A DNA stretch of 23,478 bases from an uncultured Clostridium sp. (GTDB taxonomy: Bacteria; Bacillota; Clostridia; Lachnospirales; Lachnospiraceae), in assembly GCA_958349075.1 (NCBI GenBank), contig CATWBR010000011.1:1-23478 (forward strand). Reading direction: 5' to 3'. The stretch's first letter is position 1; every line of letters starts with the position of its first letter. Below are positions 15,901 to 23,478 of this stretch, one piece after another. The position numbers and the translations under genes are program-made. The notes under the pieces were generated by a model that saw nothing but the letters and a program-made list of their open reading frames with translations, had not been told where the DNA came from and did not search any database.

Positions 15901-16419
15901 AGGGACGGAGCATTTGTAACAATCGGCGGCATGGTTACGGCCAAGACGGTAAAAACCACGAGAACGAATAAGATGATGGCTTTTGTAACGATAGAGGATC
16001 TGGCCGGAAGCGTGGAAGTACTTGTATTCCCGAGGGATTACGAAAAGAAGAGACAGTTCCTCGAGCTGGATGCCAAGATATTTATTACCGGCAAGGCGTC
16101 TATCGGCGATGATCCGGTAGGAAAACTGATCTGTGAACAGGTGATCCCGTTTGAAGCGGTTCCGAGAGAGGTGTGGCTTCAGTATCCCGACAAGGAAACG
16201 TATTTTTCCGGGGAGCAGGAACTTCTTAATATACTCAGGGAATATGAGGGCAGTGACCAGGTAATTGTCTATCTTGGAAAGGAAAAAGCCAAAAAAGTGC
16301 TTCCGAGGAACTGGAATGTGGAGGCGAAGGAAGAACTTCTGTCCGCTCTCAGGGAGAGGCTGGGGGAGAAGAACGTGAGGGTGATTGAGAAGACGATTGA
16401 CAAGGCGGCAAGGAGATAA
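12940..16419 (+). CDS. dnaE: DNA polymerase III subunit alpha (DnaE type)
   Basis: Catalytic subunit of a C-family replicative polymerase, 1159 aa, normal for DnaE. A PHP domain at the N-terminus has metal-ligand-like THLHVHTEYS (4-13) and ITDHGVMYG. The palm carries PGRGSAAGSIVAYSLG and PDIDIDF (396-402), with Asp397 and Asp399 as catalytic metal ligands by analogy with E. coli D401/D403. QMSMF at 911-915 matches the QxxMF beta-clamp-binding motif. An OB-fold follows near 990-1070. There is no inserted DEDD exonuclease, so it is not PolC. The start is GTG at 12940 with AAGGAG 9 nt upstream; no ATG is nearby and the protein begins as the family does. In Firmicutes with PolC, DnaE works mainly in lagging-strand initiation; whether PolC exists here cannot be seen. 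No clear promoter lies in the 65 bp after the preceding terminator. Confidence 0.97.
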   Translation: MAFTHLHVHTEYSLLDASSKIKELTARAKDLGMDSLAITDHGVMYGVIDFYRAAKEVGIKPIIGCEIYVAPGSRLDRENVNGEDRYYHLILLAENNVGYQNLMKIVSKGFVEGFYYKPRVDYEVLSQFSEGIICLSACLGGEVQRYLSRGMYEQACKSALRYQEIFGKGNFFLELQDHGIPAQKTVNQGLLRMSQELDIPLTATNDCHYIYKEDVESHDILLCIQTGKKVADENRMRYEGGQYYLKSEEEMRSIFPYAADALDNTHKIAERCNVEIEFGVTKLPQFDVPEGYTSWEYLKKLCFDGFYKHYPDDDGSLKERLEYELGVIQSMGYVDYFLIVWDFIHFAKVHDIMVGPGRGSAAGSIVAYSLGITDIDPIRYQLLFERFLNPERVSMPDIDIDFCFERRQEVIDYVVSKYGKDRVVQIVTFGTLAAKGVVRDVGRVLDMPYAKCDSIAKMIPGDLGMTLDKALKASPDLRNAYQEDEEVKYLIDMSRRLEGLPRHTSMHAAGVVISKASVDEYVPLSRAADGSITTQFTMTTLEELGLLKMDFLGLRTLTVIQNAVRLAEKTCNKTIDLYQIDYNDKNVLNSIGTGKNDGVFQLESSGMKSFMKELKPENLEDIIAGISLYRPGPMDFIPRYLKGKNDKQSITYECPQLEPILAPTYGCIVYQEQVMQIVRDLAGYTLGRSDLVRRAMSKKKGSVMEKERQNFVYGNEEEGVKGCIANGIDEKTANHIYDEMIDFAKYAFNKSHAAAYAVVSYQTAFLKYYYPVEFMAALMTSVKDNVSKVSEYIMACRQMGMKIVPPDINEGEGGFSVSGGSIRYGLSAIKSIGQSVVEEIVRERQERGLYKSLEDFVDRMSSKEVNKRTLESFIKSGAMDSLPGTRKQKFLVSAQLLDQKNKEKKNSMEGQMSMFDIVAEEEKEDFQITFPNVGEYTKEELLAFEKEMLGVYISGHPMEAYIGLWEKNVTAKTSDFTVDEETGEAEIRDGAFVTIGGMVTAKTVKTTRTNKMMAFVTIEDLAGSVEVLVFPRDYEKKRQFLELDAKIFITGKASIGDDPVGKLICEQVIPFEAVPREVWLQYPDKETYFSGEQELLNILREYEGSDQVIVYLGKEKAKKVLPRNWNVEAKEELLSALRERLGEKNVRVIEKTIDKAARR

Positions 16420-16484
16420 ATGGGGATTTAGTTGAGATGCGAGGACGCCTCTGTAAGACGGCGGACGGGGGAGTGGAGGGTGTG

Positions 16485-16690
16485 TATGAGTCTTCAGTCC
16501 CGGTGGATGGCTGAGGTGAGGGGGAATCCGGAGAAAAAAATTCCTGCGGGGACACGCTTCCGCTTGTGAAGCGCACAGCGGATGCTAGGCTCGAAAATAC
16601 CTCGCCAAGCACCGGCGGGCTTCAAGGTCACCCTTCGGAAAGTTTTTCTCCTCCTTCCCCGGGCAGGTTGTCGACGGGACTGAAGACTCA
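16485..16690 (+). repeat. left half-palindrome of the giant inverted repeat
   Basis: TGAGTCTTCAGTCCC (16487-16501) recurs as its exact reverse complement at 16676-16690, so the left half can also fold on itself. Inside it are a local hairpin CGCTTC/GAAGCG (16555-16560 with 16568-16573) and AAGC/GCTT around an ACCGGCGG loop (16607-16622). Each end carries one copy of a roughly 65-70-nt module. Confidence 0.8.
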
Positions 16691-16749
16691 GGGAAGGTGA
16701 TTGCCCCGTCCGCCGGCTTCAGGGGCTGATTGTCTCTTTCGTCAAGTGC

Positions 16750-16877
16750 GGGGGAGGGTATTGTCTCGGCCGCTACGTGGCTGTGATACCTGTAACGGTT
16801 CAGCGGCTTGAGAGTTTCTGCTAGACATTCTCCCTGCAATCGGAAGAACGTAGTGACAGCGACAATACCCTTCCCCC
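16750..16877 (+). repeat. central long hairpin of the giant inverted repeat
   Basis: GGGGGAGGGTATTGTC (16750-16765) pairs with GACAATACCCTTCCCCC (16861-16877) with a single bulged base. It continues inward through CTACGT/ACGTAG (16773-16778 with 16848-16853) to an apex near 16810-16832 containing GAGA/TCTC. Outward pairing also continues, for example GGCTGA near 16724 with TCAGCC near 16895. Confidence 0.8.
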
Positions 16878-16934
16878 TGAAGGAATAGAACAACTCAGCC
16901 ACCGCAGGCCGGGCGGAATGGCGACAACCTGCGC

Positions 16935-17140
16935 GTCTTCAGTCCCGGGCGATAACCTTCCCGTGGGGAAGAAGGGAGAAAAAGATTCCGCAGGGAACCT
17001 GGGAGTCCATCAGCACTTAGGCGGCGTTTCTCAGACGCCTTAGTACTGTTATGTACTCCAAAGAGCGCAAGCGTTTCCCGCAGGAACTTTTTCTGTCCGG
17101 ATTCCCCACCCGCCACAGCCTTCAAACCGGGACTGAAGAC
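16935..17140 (+). repeat. right half-palindrome of the giant inverted repeat
   Basis: GTCTTCAGTCCCGG (16935-16948) is exactly complementary to CCGGGACTGAAGAC (17127-17140), so the right half also folds on itself. Small internal hairpins are AGGCG/CGCCT near 17019-17040 and AGTAC/GTACT near 17042-17057. It is laid out like the left half. Confidence 0.8.
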
Positions 17141-17233
17141 TCATAGTCTCCCCTCACCATTCCGAACCCCGACCGTCCCGGCGGCGTTCTCTTTCTTCAA
17201 CTCCCTCCTAGTTAAAAAAATATCATAAACCCC

Positions 17234-17262
17234 TTGAAAAGAAGGATAAAATGAATTAGAAT
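17234..17262 (+). promoter_or_regulatory. promoter for pfkA
   Basis: TTGAAA (17234-17239) and TAGAAT (17257-17262) are separated by exactly 17 bp in AT-rich DNA just past the giant palindrome. Each hexamer differs from consensus at one position. The start site would be near 17269, about 54 nt before the pfkA ATG. Confidence 0.8.
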
Positions 17263-17274
17263 AAGATGAATTGA

Positions 17275-18297
<1,023 letters not shown>

Positions 18298-18327
18298 ACG
18301 GTACGGATTAACGATAAAAAGAAAGAA

Positions 18328-18403
18328 ACGGTGAGAAGAACGCTTTATGCACTTTTCACCGTCACCGACAAAGGCATGATGTCCGGAGGACAGAATGCCT
18401 TTT
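18328..18403 (+). terminator. tandem hairpins after pfkA, probable terminator or attenuator
   Basis: Hairpin 1 pairs ACGGTGAGAAG (18328-18338) with CTTTTCACCGT (18352-18362), 11 bp with one G-T pair. Hairpin 2 pairs AAAGGCAT (18370-18377) with ATGCCTTT (18395-18402), with an inner GTCC-GGA-GGAC stem (18381-18391). The second ends in TTTT before GATGTG. The T run is short, so readthrough into the next gene is possible; no promoter is visible between this and the next ATG. Confidence 0.55.
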
Positions 18404-18427
18404 GATGTGTAACGGAGGGCAGAAAAG

Positions 18428-18811
18428 ATGGAACATACAGCGGGCGGTAACGCGGGGGAGAATACGGTTCTCTGCGGAGCCAACTCCTATGTGGAAAAAT
18501 ATTATTTTAATGAGCAGTTTGCAGGACTCCCGGAGGGAGTAAAAGAAGAACTGAGGATTATGTGCGTACTCTTCACGGAAGACGTGGGAGGCACGATAAT
18601 GCTGGAGTTCACGCCGGAAGGGACACTGGAATTCCGGGTGGAGGCCGAGGAGACGGATTACCTTTTCGATGAGATAGGCAGCGGCCTAAGGATCAGGCAG
18701 TACCAGAGAGAAAAACGGGAGCTTTTGGAATCGCTGGAGCTTTACTATAAGGTGTTTGTCCTGGGAATGCCGGCGGACGGGCTGCTGGACGGCACAGAGG
18801 AAGACGAATAG
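18428..18811 (+). CDS. small conserved protein, probably DUF6145 family
   Basis: A 127-aa acidic cytoplasmic protein with no signal or membrane segment. The core ([31 protein letters not shown]...) reads like DUF6145, a small family of gut Clostridia of unknown function; the family name is from memory and is the uncertain part. The C-terminal third (near 90-118, [19 protein letters not shown]) looks amphipathic helical. The Glu/Asp-rich end may be disordered. GGAGGG lies 8 nt before the ATG. dusB follows 17 bp later, so the two probably share a transcript. No function is proposed. Confidence 0.75.
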   Translation: MEHTAGGNAGENTVLCGANSYVEKYYFNEQFAGLPEGVKEELRIMCVLFTEDVGGTIMLEFTPEGTLEFRVEAEETDYLFDEIGSGLRIRQYQREKRELLESLELYYKVFVLGMPADGLLDGTEEDE

Positions 18812-18828
18812 ATAAAAGGGCAGGACAG

Positions 18829-19788
18829 ATGAAGTTAAAAATTGGAAATGTAGAACTGGAGAATAACGTAACGCTGGCTCCGATGGCTGGTGTGACGGAT
18901 CTTCCGTTCCGGCTCCTGTGCAAGGAGCAGGGCTGCGGCCTGATGTGCACGGAGATGGTCAGTGCAAAAGCGCTTCTCTATAATAACAGAAATACGAAGC
19001 CGATTCTTGAGATGAGGGAGGAAGAACGCCCGATTGCGGTCCAACTGTTCGGTTCCGATCCAGATATCATGAGTGATATGGCGCTTAAGCTGGAAGAGGG
19101 GACGTATGATATCATCGACGTCAACATGGGCTGTCCGGTCCCGAAGATTGTGAATAATGGGGAAGGTTCGGCCTTGATGAAGAATCCGAAGCTGGCGGAG
19201 GAAATACTCACGGCAATGGTGAAAAAACTGCACAGACCCGTAACAGTTAAGTTCCGTAAGGGATTTAACGATACCAGCATTAATGCGGTGGAATTTGCAA
19301 GGATGGCGGAGAGCTGCGGAGTGGCCGCGGTTGCCGTCCACGGCAGGACGAGGGAGCAGTATTATTCCGGAAAAGCGGACTGGGACATTATCAGGCAGGT
19401 CAAAGAGGCCGTGAAAATACCGGTAATCGGAAACGGTGATATTTTTACCCCTGAAGATGCCGGACGTATGCTGAAAGAGACCGGCTGCGACGGAATCATG
19501 GTGGCCAGAGGAGCCAAGGGAAATCCATGGCTGTTTGGGCGCATTAACCATTATCTCGATACGGGAGAGCTTCTGCCGCCTCCGTCCAAGGAGGAACTGA
19601 AGGCCACAATTATCCGGCACGGAGAGCTGCAGACGGAATACAAGGGCGAGGAGATTGCAATGCGGGAAATGCGCAAGCATGTGGCATGGTATACGGCGGG
19701 ATATCCGAATTCATCTTCGCTGAGAAATGACATTAATAAGGTCAGCACAATGGAGGATTTAATTGCCCTGATCGAAGAACGGATTTGA
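18829..19788 (+). CDS. dusB: tRNA-dihydrouridine synthase
   Basis: FMN enzyme that reduces specific uridines of tRNA to dihydrouridine using NADPH. At 319 aa it is normal for the DusB/Nifr3 group found in Firmicutes. The TIM barrel begins [12 protein letters not shown] (17-28). The catalytic cysteine is Cys102 in [19 protein letters not shown] (99-117). [16 protein letters not shown] and [11 protein letters not shown] are the substrate and flavin phosphate regions, and [15 protein letters not shown] follows. The start at 18829 has AAAGGG/CAGGA 4-9 nt upstream. The exact tRNA position modified cannot be read from sequence. It is coupled to the upstream small gene and ends before the greA promoter. 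Confidence 0.94.
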   Translation: MKLKIGNVELENNVTLAPMAGVTDLPFRLLCKEQGCGLMCTEMVSAKALLYNNRNTKPILEMREEERPIAVQLFGSDPDIMSDMALKLEEGTYDIIDVNMGCPVPKIVNNGEGSALMKNPKLAEEILTAMVKKLHRPVTVKFRKGFNDTSINAVEFARMAESCGVAAVAVHGRTREQYYSGKADWDIIRQVKEAVKIPVIGNGDIFTPEDAGRMLKETGCDGIMVARGAKGNPWLFGRINHYLDTGELLPPPSKEELKATIIRHGELQTEYKGEEIAMREMRKHVAWYTAGYPNSSSLRNDINKVSTMEDLIALIEERI

Positions 19789-19844
19789 AAAGACAGGACT
19801 ATGGTAAACCCTTGTAAATAAACGGAAAACGCCGTTTCCGATTC

Positions 19845-19873
19845 TTGACAAGGGGGACTTTATCAGTTATAAT
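19845..19873 (+). promoter_or_regulatory. consensus promoter for greA-lysS
   Basis: TTGACA (19845-19850) and TATAAT (19868-19873) are both perfect and exactly 17 bp apart, the ideal SigA promoter. The start would be near 19880, giving a leader of about 54 nt. A small AAACGG/CCGTTT hairpin (19820-19825 with 19832-19837) lies just upstream and may help end dusB transcription, though it has no T run. Confidence 0.93.
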
Positions 19874-19933
19874 AATGCGATGCAATATTAGAACGATTTC
19901 GGAGACGAATTATCGGAAGGAAGGATAGTTGTC

Positions 19934-20416
19934 ATGGCAGAGAAAAAAAATATTTTAACGTATGCAGGTCTCAAGCAGTATGAAGATGAACTGCAGGATC
20001 TGAAGGTGAATAAACGTAGAGAGATCGCCCAGAAAATTAAAGAAGCAAGAGAGCAGGGGGATTTATCCGAGAACGCGGAGTACGATGCGGCAAAAGATGA
20101 GCAGAGAGACATCGAGGCCAGGATCGAGACTCTTGAGAAGCTTCTCAAGAACGCAGAAGTTGTTGTGGAAGAGGAGATCGACCTTGACAAGATCAGCGTT
20201 GGCTGTAAAGTAAAACTTCTGGACGTGGAAGAGGACGAGGAGATGGAGTTCAAGATCGTTGGTTCCACAGAGGCAAACAGCCTTCAGAACAAGATTTCCA
20301 ACGAATCTCCCGTAGGCCATGCACTGCTTGGCAAGAAACAGGGCGAGACGGTAAAGGTTGAGACACAGGCAGGAATGATTCATTATAAAATCCTGGAAAT
20401 CCAGAGAGTATCATAA
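19934..20416 (+). CDS. greA: transcription elongation factor GreA
   Basis: Rescues backtracked RNA polymerase by entering the secondary channel and stimulating transcript cleavage. The 160-aa length is standard. The N-terminal coiled coil spans about 10-80, with the acidic tip GDLSENAEY (42-50) carrying Asp43 and Glu46, equivalent to the E. coli cleavage residues. The C-terminal FKBP-like domain starts near 90 ([22 protein letters not shown]) and includes [18 protein letters not shown]. An AAGGA site lies about 9 nt before the ATG. A consensus promoter precedes it, and lysS follows 27 bp later. Confidence 0.96.
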   Translation: MAEKKNILTYAGLKQYEDELQDLKVNKRREIAQKIKEAREQGDLSENAEYDAAKDEQRDIEARIETLEKLLKNAEVVVEEEIDLDKISVGCKVKLLDVEEDEEMEFKIVGSTEANSLQNKISNESPVGHALLGKKQGETVKVETQAGMIHYKILEIQRVS

Positions 20417-20443
20417 TCTAAGTTCACAAAGGAGTGGAAGAAA

Positions 20444-22390
20444 TTGGCAGAGCAGAATCAGCAGAACCAGCAGAATAAGAAGGAAGAGCAGGATTTAAAC
20501 CAGCTTCTTAAGGTACGCCGCGACAAACTGGCGGAGCTTCAGGAGAACGGCAGAGATCCGTTTCAGATTACGAAATTTGACGTGACGGCACACAGTGCCG
20601 ACGTGAAGGATAACTTTGAGGAAATGGAGGGAAAGGAAGTAACCCTGGCAGGACGTATGATGTCCAAACGTGTCATGGGTAAGGCATCTTTCTGCAACAT
20701 CCAGGACTTAAAGGGGAATGTCCAGTCTTACGTTGCCAGAGACAGTATCGGCGAAGAGTCCTATAAAGAATTCAAGAAGATGGATATCGGTGACATCGTA
20801 GGAATCAGAGGCACGGTATTTAAAACCAAGACGGGAGAGATTTCTATCCATGCGGAGGCCGTAACCCTTCTTTCCAAGAGCTTACAGATTCTGCCGGAGA
20901 AATTCCACGGCCTTACCAATACAGATATGCGCTACAGACAGCGTTATGTGGATCTGATCATGAATCCGGAGGTGCGTGATACGTTTGTGAAGCGTTCCCA
21001 GATTCTCAAGGAAGTCCGCAACTTCCTCGATGGCCGCGGCTTTATGGAAGTTGAGACACCGATGCTGGTTCCGAACGCAGGCGGCGCTGCCGCAAGACCT
21101 TTCACGACACACTACAATGCACTGGACGAGGATGTAAAACTGCGTATCTCGCTGGAGCTGTATTTAAAGAGACTGATAGTAGGCGGTCTTGAGAGAGTAT
21201 ACGAGATTGGCCGCGTATTCCGTAACGAAGGCGTGGATACGAGACACAACCCGGAATTCACCCTGATGGAGTTATACCAGGCATATACGGATTATTACGG
21301 AATGATGGAACTTGTTGAGACCATGTTCCGCGAAGTGGCAAAGAAGGTTCTCGGCACAGCAAAGCTCGTGTATGACGGTGTTGAGATCGATCTGGAAAAG
21401 CCGTTTGAGAGAATTACAATGGTGGATGCCCTGAAGAAATATAAGGGAATCGACTTTACTGCCATTAAGACGGACGAGGAAGCAAAAGCCCTGGCCGATC
21501 AGTATCACATCGAGTACGAGGCCAGACACAAGAAGGGTGATATCCTGAGTATGCTGTTTGAGGAGTTCGTGGAGGATCACCTGGTACAGCCGACCTTTAT
21601 CCTGGATCACCCGATTGAGATCTCCCCTCTGACCAAGAAGAAACCGGAGAATCCTGAATACACGGAACGTTTTGAGCTGTTTATCACAAAGCGTGAGATG
21701 GCGAACGCATACTCCGAGTTAAACGATCCCCTGGATCAGATTGAACGTTTCAAGGCACAGGAAGCGCTGCTGGCAGCAGGTGATGAGGAAGCCAACTCTA
21801 TGGATGACGACTTCGTCAACTCCCTGATGGTAGGTATGCCTCCGACAGGCGGCATCGGCATCGGTATGGACCGTTTTATCATGCTGCTTACTGATTCCTA
21901 TGCAATCAGAGACGTACTGCTCTTCCCGACGATGAAGACGCTTGGCGGTTCTGAGACATCTGCAAAAGCAGAGAAGACGGCACCGGCGCAGGACACCAGG
22001 GTACAGGAAACCATTGATTTTTCCAAGGTAAAGATCGAACCGCTTTTTGAGGAAATGGTGGATTTTGAGACATTTGCAAAGTCCGATTACCGGGCTGTAA
22101 AGGTAAAAGACTGTACGGCGGTGCCTAAGAGCAAAAAACTTTTAAAGTTCATTCTTGACGATGGCTCCGGCACAGACCGCACGATTTTAAGCGGAATTCA
22201 TGAGTATTATGAGCCTGAAGAGCTGATTGGAAAGACTGCGATTGCAATCGTCAATCTGCCGCCGCGCCCTATGATGGGCATCGACTCCTGTGGAATGCTG
22301 ATATCGGCAGTTCATGAGGAGGATGGAAAAGAAGGTCTGAACCTTTTGATGGTGGATGACCGTATCCCGGCAGGCGCAAAGCTGTACTAA
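20444..22390 (+). CDS. lysS: lysyl-tRNA synthetase (class II) with C-terminal tRNA-binding domain
   Basis: Charges tRNA-Lys with lysine in the cytoplasm. The start is TTG at 20444: AAAGGAG is 9 nt upstream and no ATG occurs before about residue 73. The product is 648 aa, against about 500 usual. A Gln/Asn-rich N-terminus is followed by the OB-fold anticodon-binding domain (about 60-170). The class II core has motif 2 near 250-262 ([21 protein letters not shown]) and motif 3 near 469-480 ([11 protein letters not shown]). After a short Ala/Lys/Glu linker (about 505-522), residues about 523-648 form a second OB-fold of the EMAPII/MetRS C-terminal (TRBD) type: [49 protein letters not shown], and [12 protein letters not shown]. 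The fusion is open without frameshift. Confidence 0.95.
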   Translation: MAEQNQQNQQNKKEEQDLNQLLKVRRDKLAELQENGRDPFQITKFDVTAHSADVKDNFEEMEGKEVTLAGRMMSKRVMGKASFCNIQDLKGNVQSYVARDSIGEESYKEFKKMDIGDIVGIRGTVFKTKTGEISIHAEAVTLLSKSLQILPEKFHGLTNTDMRYRQRYVDLIMNPEVRDTFVKRSQILKEVRNFLDGRGFMEVETPMLVPNAGGAAARPFTTHYNALDEDVKLRISLELYLKRLIVGGLERVYEIGRVFRNEGVDTRHNPEFTLMELYQAYTDYYGMMELVETMFREVAKKVLGTAKLVYDGVEIDLEKPFERITMVDALKKYKGIDFTAIKTDEEAKALADQYHIEYEARHKKGDILSMLFEEFVEDHLVQPTFILDHPIEISPLTKKKPENPEYTERFELFITKREMANAYSELNDPLDQIERFKAQEALLAAGDEEANSMDDDFVNSLMVGMPPTGGIGIGMDRFIMLLTDSYAIRDVLLFPTMKTLGGSETSAKAEKTAPAQDTRVQETIDFSKVKIEPLFEEMVDFETFAKSDYRAVKVKDCTAVPKSKKLLKFILDDGSGTDRTILSGIHEYYEPEELIGKTAIAIVNLPPRPMMGIDSCGMLISAVHEEDGKEGLNLLMVDDRIPAGAKLY

Positions 22391-22469
22391 GTTTTCCGGT
22401 TTTTATGCCTCATATCGGATACCGAATCGATACAGGTGATAAGAACAGTAAGTAAATAGAATTGATTCA

Positions 22470-22501
22470 GGACATTTCCTACTCGTAGGAAATGTCCTTT
22501 T
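22470..22501 (+). terminator. intrinsic terminator after lysS
   Basis: GGACATTTCCTAC (22470-22482) is perfectly complementary to GTAGGAAATGTCC (22485-22497); the two innermost pairs must open to form the loop. TTTT and then an AT-rich stretch follow. It sits between convergent lysS and the LysR gene and may act on both. Confidence 0.88.
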
Positions 22502-22542
22502 ATAATAGGAATGCGCTGCGGCGGTAAGGAATTAAAAAAGTC

Positions 22543-23433
22543 TTACGTCGTCTGCATCTCTTCTCTCAAAAGACGGATAAATAATTCCATTGCAGGGGTA
22601 ACCCACTTATTTTTATGGTAGCTGCATACTGCGGTGATATTTTTAATAAAAGGTCCCAGAGGCAGTTCAATTAATTCCCCATGTTCCAATTCTTTCCCGA
22701 CCGAATAGCGGGGCAAAAAGGCGACGCCTAAATTGCTGGATACACTGAGTTTCGCTGCCTCTATGCTTTCGATCTCCATTTCGCCCTCCAGGACAATATC
22801 GTGCTCTGCCAGGTACTCATTTAATATCTTATGGTAGAGGCTGTTGTAATCCACTGTTATAAGGCAGACGGACTTTCTCTGGCCCTTCTTTATAAAATCG
22901 CGCTCTTTTTTATCAAGAGCCGGGCTTGCAATGAGAGCCAGAGGATAGCTGGCCAGCGGTTCGGTTATGAGAGAAGAACCGTAACCCCCCACATCGTAAT
23001 GAACGCCGATATCAAGGCTGCCGTTCAGAAGACGGTCCCGGATGAGGTAGCAGTTGGGAATCTGGAGGGATAATCTCACATTGGGAGCCTGTTCCCGAAA
23101 GGCTCTGATGACAGGCTGCATCTGATATACAAGAAGTGTTTCCGGCATGGCGATCCGCAGCGTTCCTGCCGGTTCTTTCCCGCTCTTTCCATAGCATTCC
23201 ATCTGTTCTACGGCTTCCAAGGCGGCGTCTATGCAGGGGAGAAGTTCCTTTCCGGCCTCGGTTAATTCCATCTTCCTGCCGATTTTATCAAATAATTTGA
23301 CGGATAACTCCTGCTCCAGGATCTGCATCTGCAAGGTCACGGTCGACTGTGCATAATTTAGACGCTCGGCCGCCTTTTGAAAACTTCCTGTTTCAAGTAT
23401 CGTCTTAAACGTTCTCAGGTATTTGAGTTCCAT
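22543..23433 (-). CDS. LysR-type transcriptional regulator
   Basis: A 296-aa LysR-family regulator, normal length. The N-terminal winged helix-turn-helix spans 1-60 (FQKAAERLNYAQSTVTLQMQILEQELSVKLFDKIGR), followed by a linker helix and the effector-binding domain from about 92 (GTLRIAMPETLLVYQMQPVIRAF) to the end. The HTH Ser/Gln contacts are typical. AAAGGAG lies 9 nt before the ATG on the minus strand. The ligand and regulon cannot be read from sequence. LysR genes are often divergent from their target; any such target is beyond the right edge. It converges on lysS but has no functional link to it. Confidence 0.93.
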   Translation of the reverse strand: MELKYLRTFKTILETGSFQKAAERLNYAQSTVTLQMQILEQELSVKLFDKIGRKMELTEAGKELLPCIDAALEAVEQMECYGKSGKEPAGTLRIAMPETLLVYQMQPVIRAFREQAPNVRLSLQIPNCYLIRDRLLNGSLDIGVHYDVGGYGSSLITEPLASYPLALIASPALDKKERDFIKKGQRKSVCLITVDYNSLYHKILNEYLAEHDIVLEGEMEIESIEAAKLSVSSNLGVAFLPRYSVGKELEHGELIELPLGPFIKNITAVCSYHKNKWVTPAMELFIRLLREEMQTT

Positions 23434-23455
23434 GCCTCTGCTCTCCTTTATGTTT

Positions 23456-23461
23456 ATTATA
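23456..23461 (-). promoter_or_regulatory. candidate -10 box of the LysR gene promoter
   Basis: On the minus strand TATAAT (23461-23456) stands 22 bp upstream of the start codon. The -35 would fall just off the right edge. The leader would be very short, with the ribosome binding site beginning within a few bases of the transcription start. Confidence 0.45.
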
Positions 23462-23478
23462 ATGATTCAGTATTAATG

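Larger units (their letters stand above)
16430..17202 (+). repeat. 773-bp giant imperfect palindrome between dnaE and pfkA
   Basis: Complementary segments line up about a single centre near 16815: 16430-16449 with 17183-17202; 16485-16504 with 17126-17145 (20/20 identical); 16521-16532 with 17096-17107 (perfect); 16541-16550 with 17077-17086 (perfect); 16554-16559 with 17069-17074; 16631-16640 with 16986-16995 (one mismatch); 16643-16650 with 16976-16983; 16665-16673 with 16950-16958; 16676-16687 with 16935-16946 (perfect); 16750-16765 with 16861-16877 (one bulge). Coordinate sums stay within 33622-33632, so this is one continuous structure, not chance pairs. It fills nearly the whole gap from 11 bp after the dnaE stop to about 30 bp before the pfkA promoter. 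No gene is credible in it. It may be a mobile palindromic element or a large structured RNA. Confidence 0.9.

Noticed and set aside
16349..17125. Three consecutive minus-strand open frames of 76-105 codons across the dnaE-pfkA gap
   Set aside because: They have biased low-complexity composition, poor ribosome binding sites and no recognisable family; their placement is explained by the palindromic DNA being GC-rich and stop-poor.
16485..17145. Repeated GTCTTCAGTCCC motif as a possible CRISPR array
   Set aside because: Only four copies, in alternating orientation, with unequal spacing of about 190 to 260 bp and no cas genes.
16420..17210. Group II intron or a known large RNA class (GOLLD, ROOL, OLE)
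   Set aside because: No intron-type 5' GTGCG start with domain V, no reverse transcriptase, and I cannot match the motif set to those classes by eye; a covariance-model search would decide.

Overview
This window reads as chromosome of a low-to-mid GC Firmicute, most likely a Lachnospiraceae / Clostridium cluster XIVa member. The support is strong AGGAGG-type ribosome binding sites, TTGACA/TATAAT promoters, the whiA-HPr neighbourhood, HPr kinase, and families common in gut Clostridia (DUF1846, DUF4015 lipoprotein, DUF1653, probable DUF6145). Species is not assigned. Almost everything is housekeeping. There is no CRISPR array, tRNA, rRNA, prophage or recognisable transposase.

Layout. Position 201-2309 is ftsH, with a structured leader and a -10 box at the left edge. 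It converges on a DUF1846 gene (2502-3980, minus) across one very strong hairpin that can serve both directions. After a divergent promoter region holding a 136-bp multi-arm palindromic element (4174-4309), a long plus-strand run begins: ogt, a lipoprotein of the DUF4015 glycosidase-like family, DUF1653 and uvrC, then an internal promoter candidate, hprK, murB, rapZ, whiA and a Crh-like HPr paralogue, ending in a clear terminator at 12840-12874. dnaE follows alone (12940-16419).

Between dnaE and pfkA lies about 900 bp without a gene. About 773 bp of it (16430-17202) form one coherent imperfect inverted repeat centred near 16815, which also contains four copies of a GTCTTCAGTCCC-type repeat in alternating orientation. 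This is the most unusual object in the window. Then come pfkA with its own promoter, a small DUF6145-like gene, dusB, a consensus promoter, greA and lysS, a terminator, and a minus-strand LysR regulator at the right edge.

How the genes fit together. hprK, the Crh-like protein and pfkA point to carbon-catabolite control and glycolysis: HprK phosphorylates Ser46 of HPr-type proteins, and here the HPr paralogue keeps Ser46 but has Glu where the PTS-active His15 would be, so it can be a regulator but not a PTS phosphocarrier. The order rapZ-whiA-crh matches the Bacillus yvcJ-(yvcK)-yvcL-crh cluster, with yvcK missing. ogt and uvrC are DNA repair genes, murB serves peptidoglycan synthesis, dnaE replication, dusB and lysS the translation apparatus, and greA transcription elongation. 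LysRS carries an extra C-terminal tRNA-binding domain. All calls are from reading the sequence; no database search was run.
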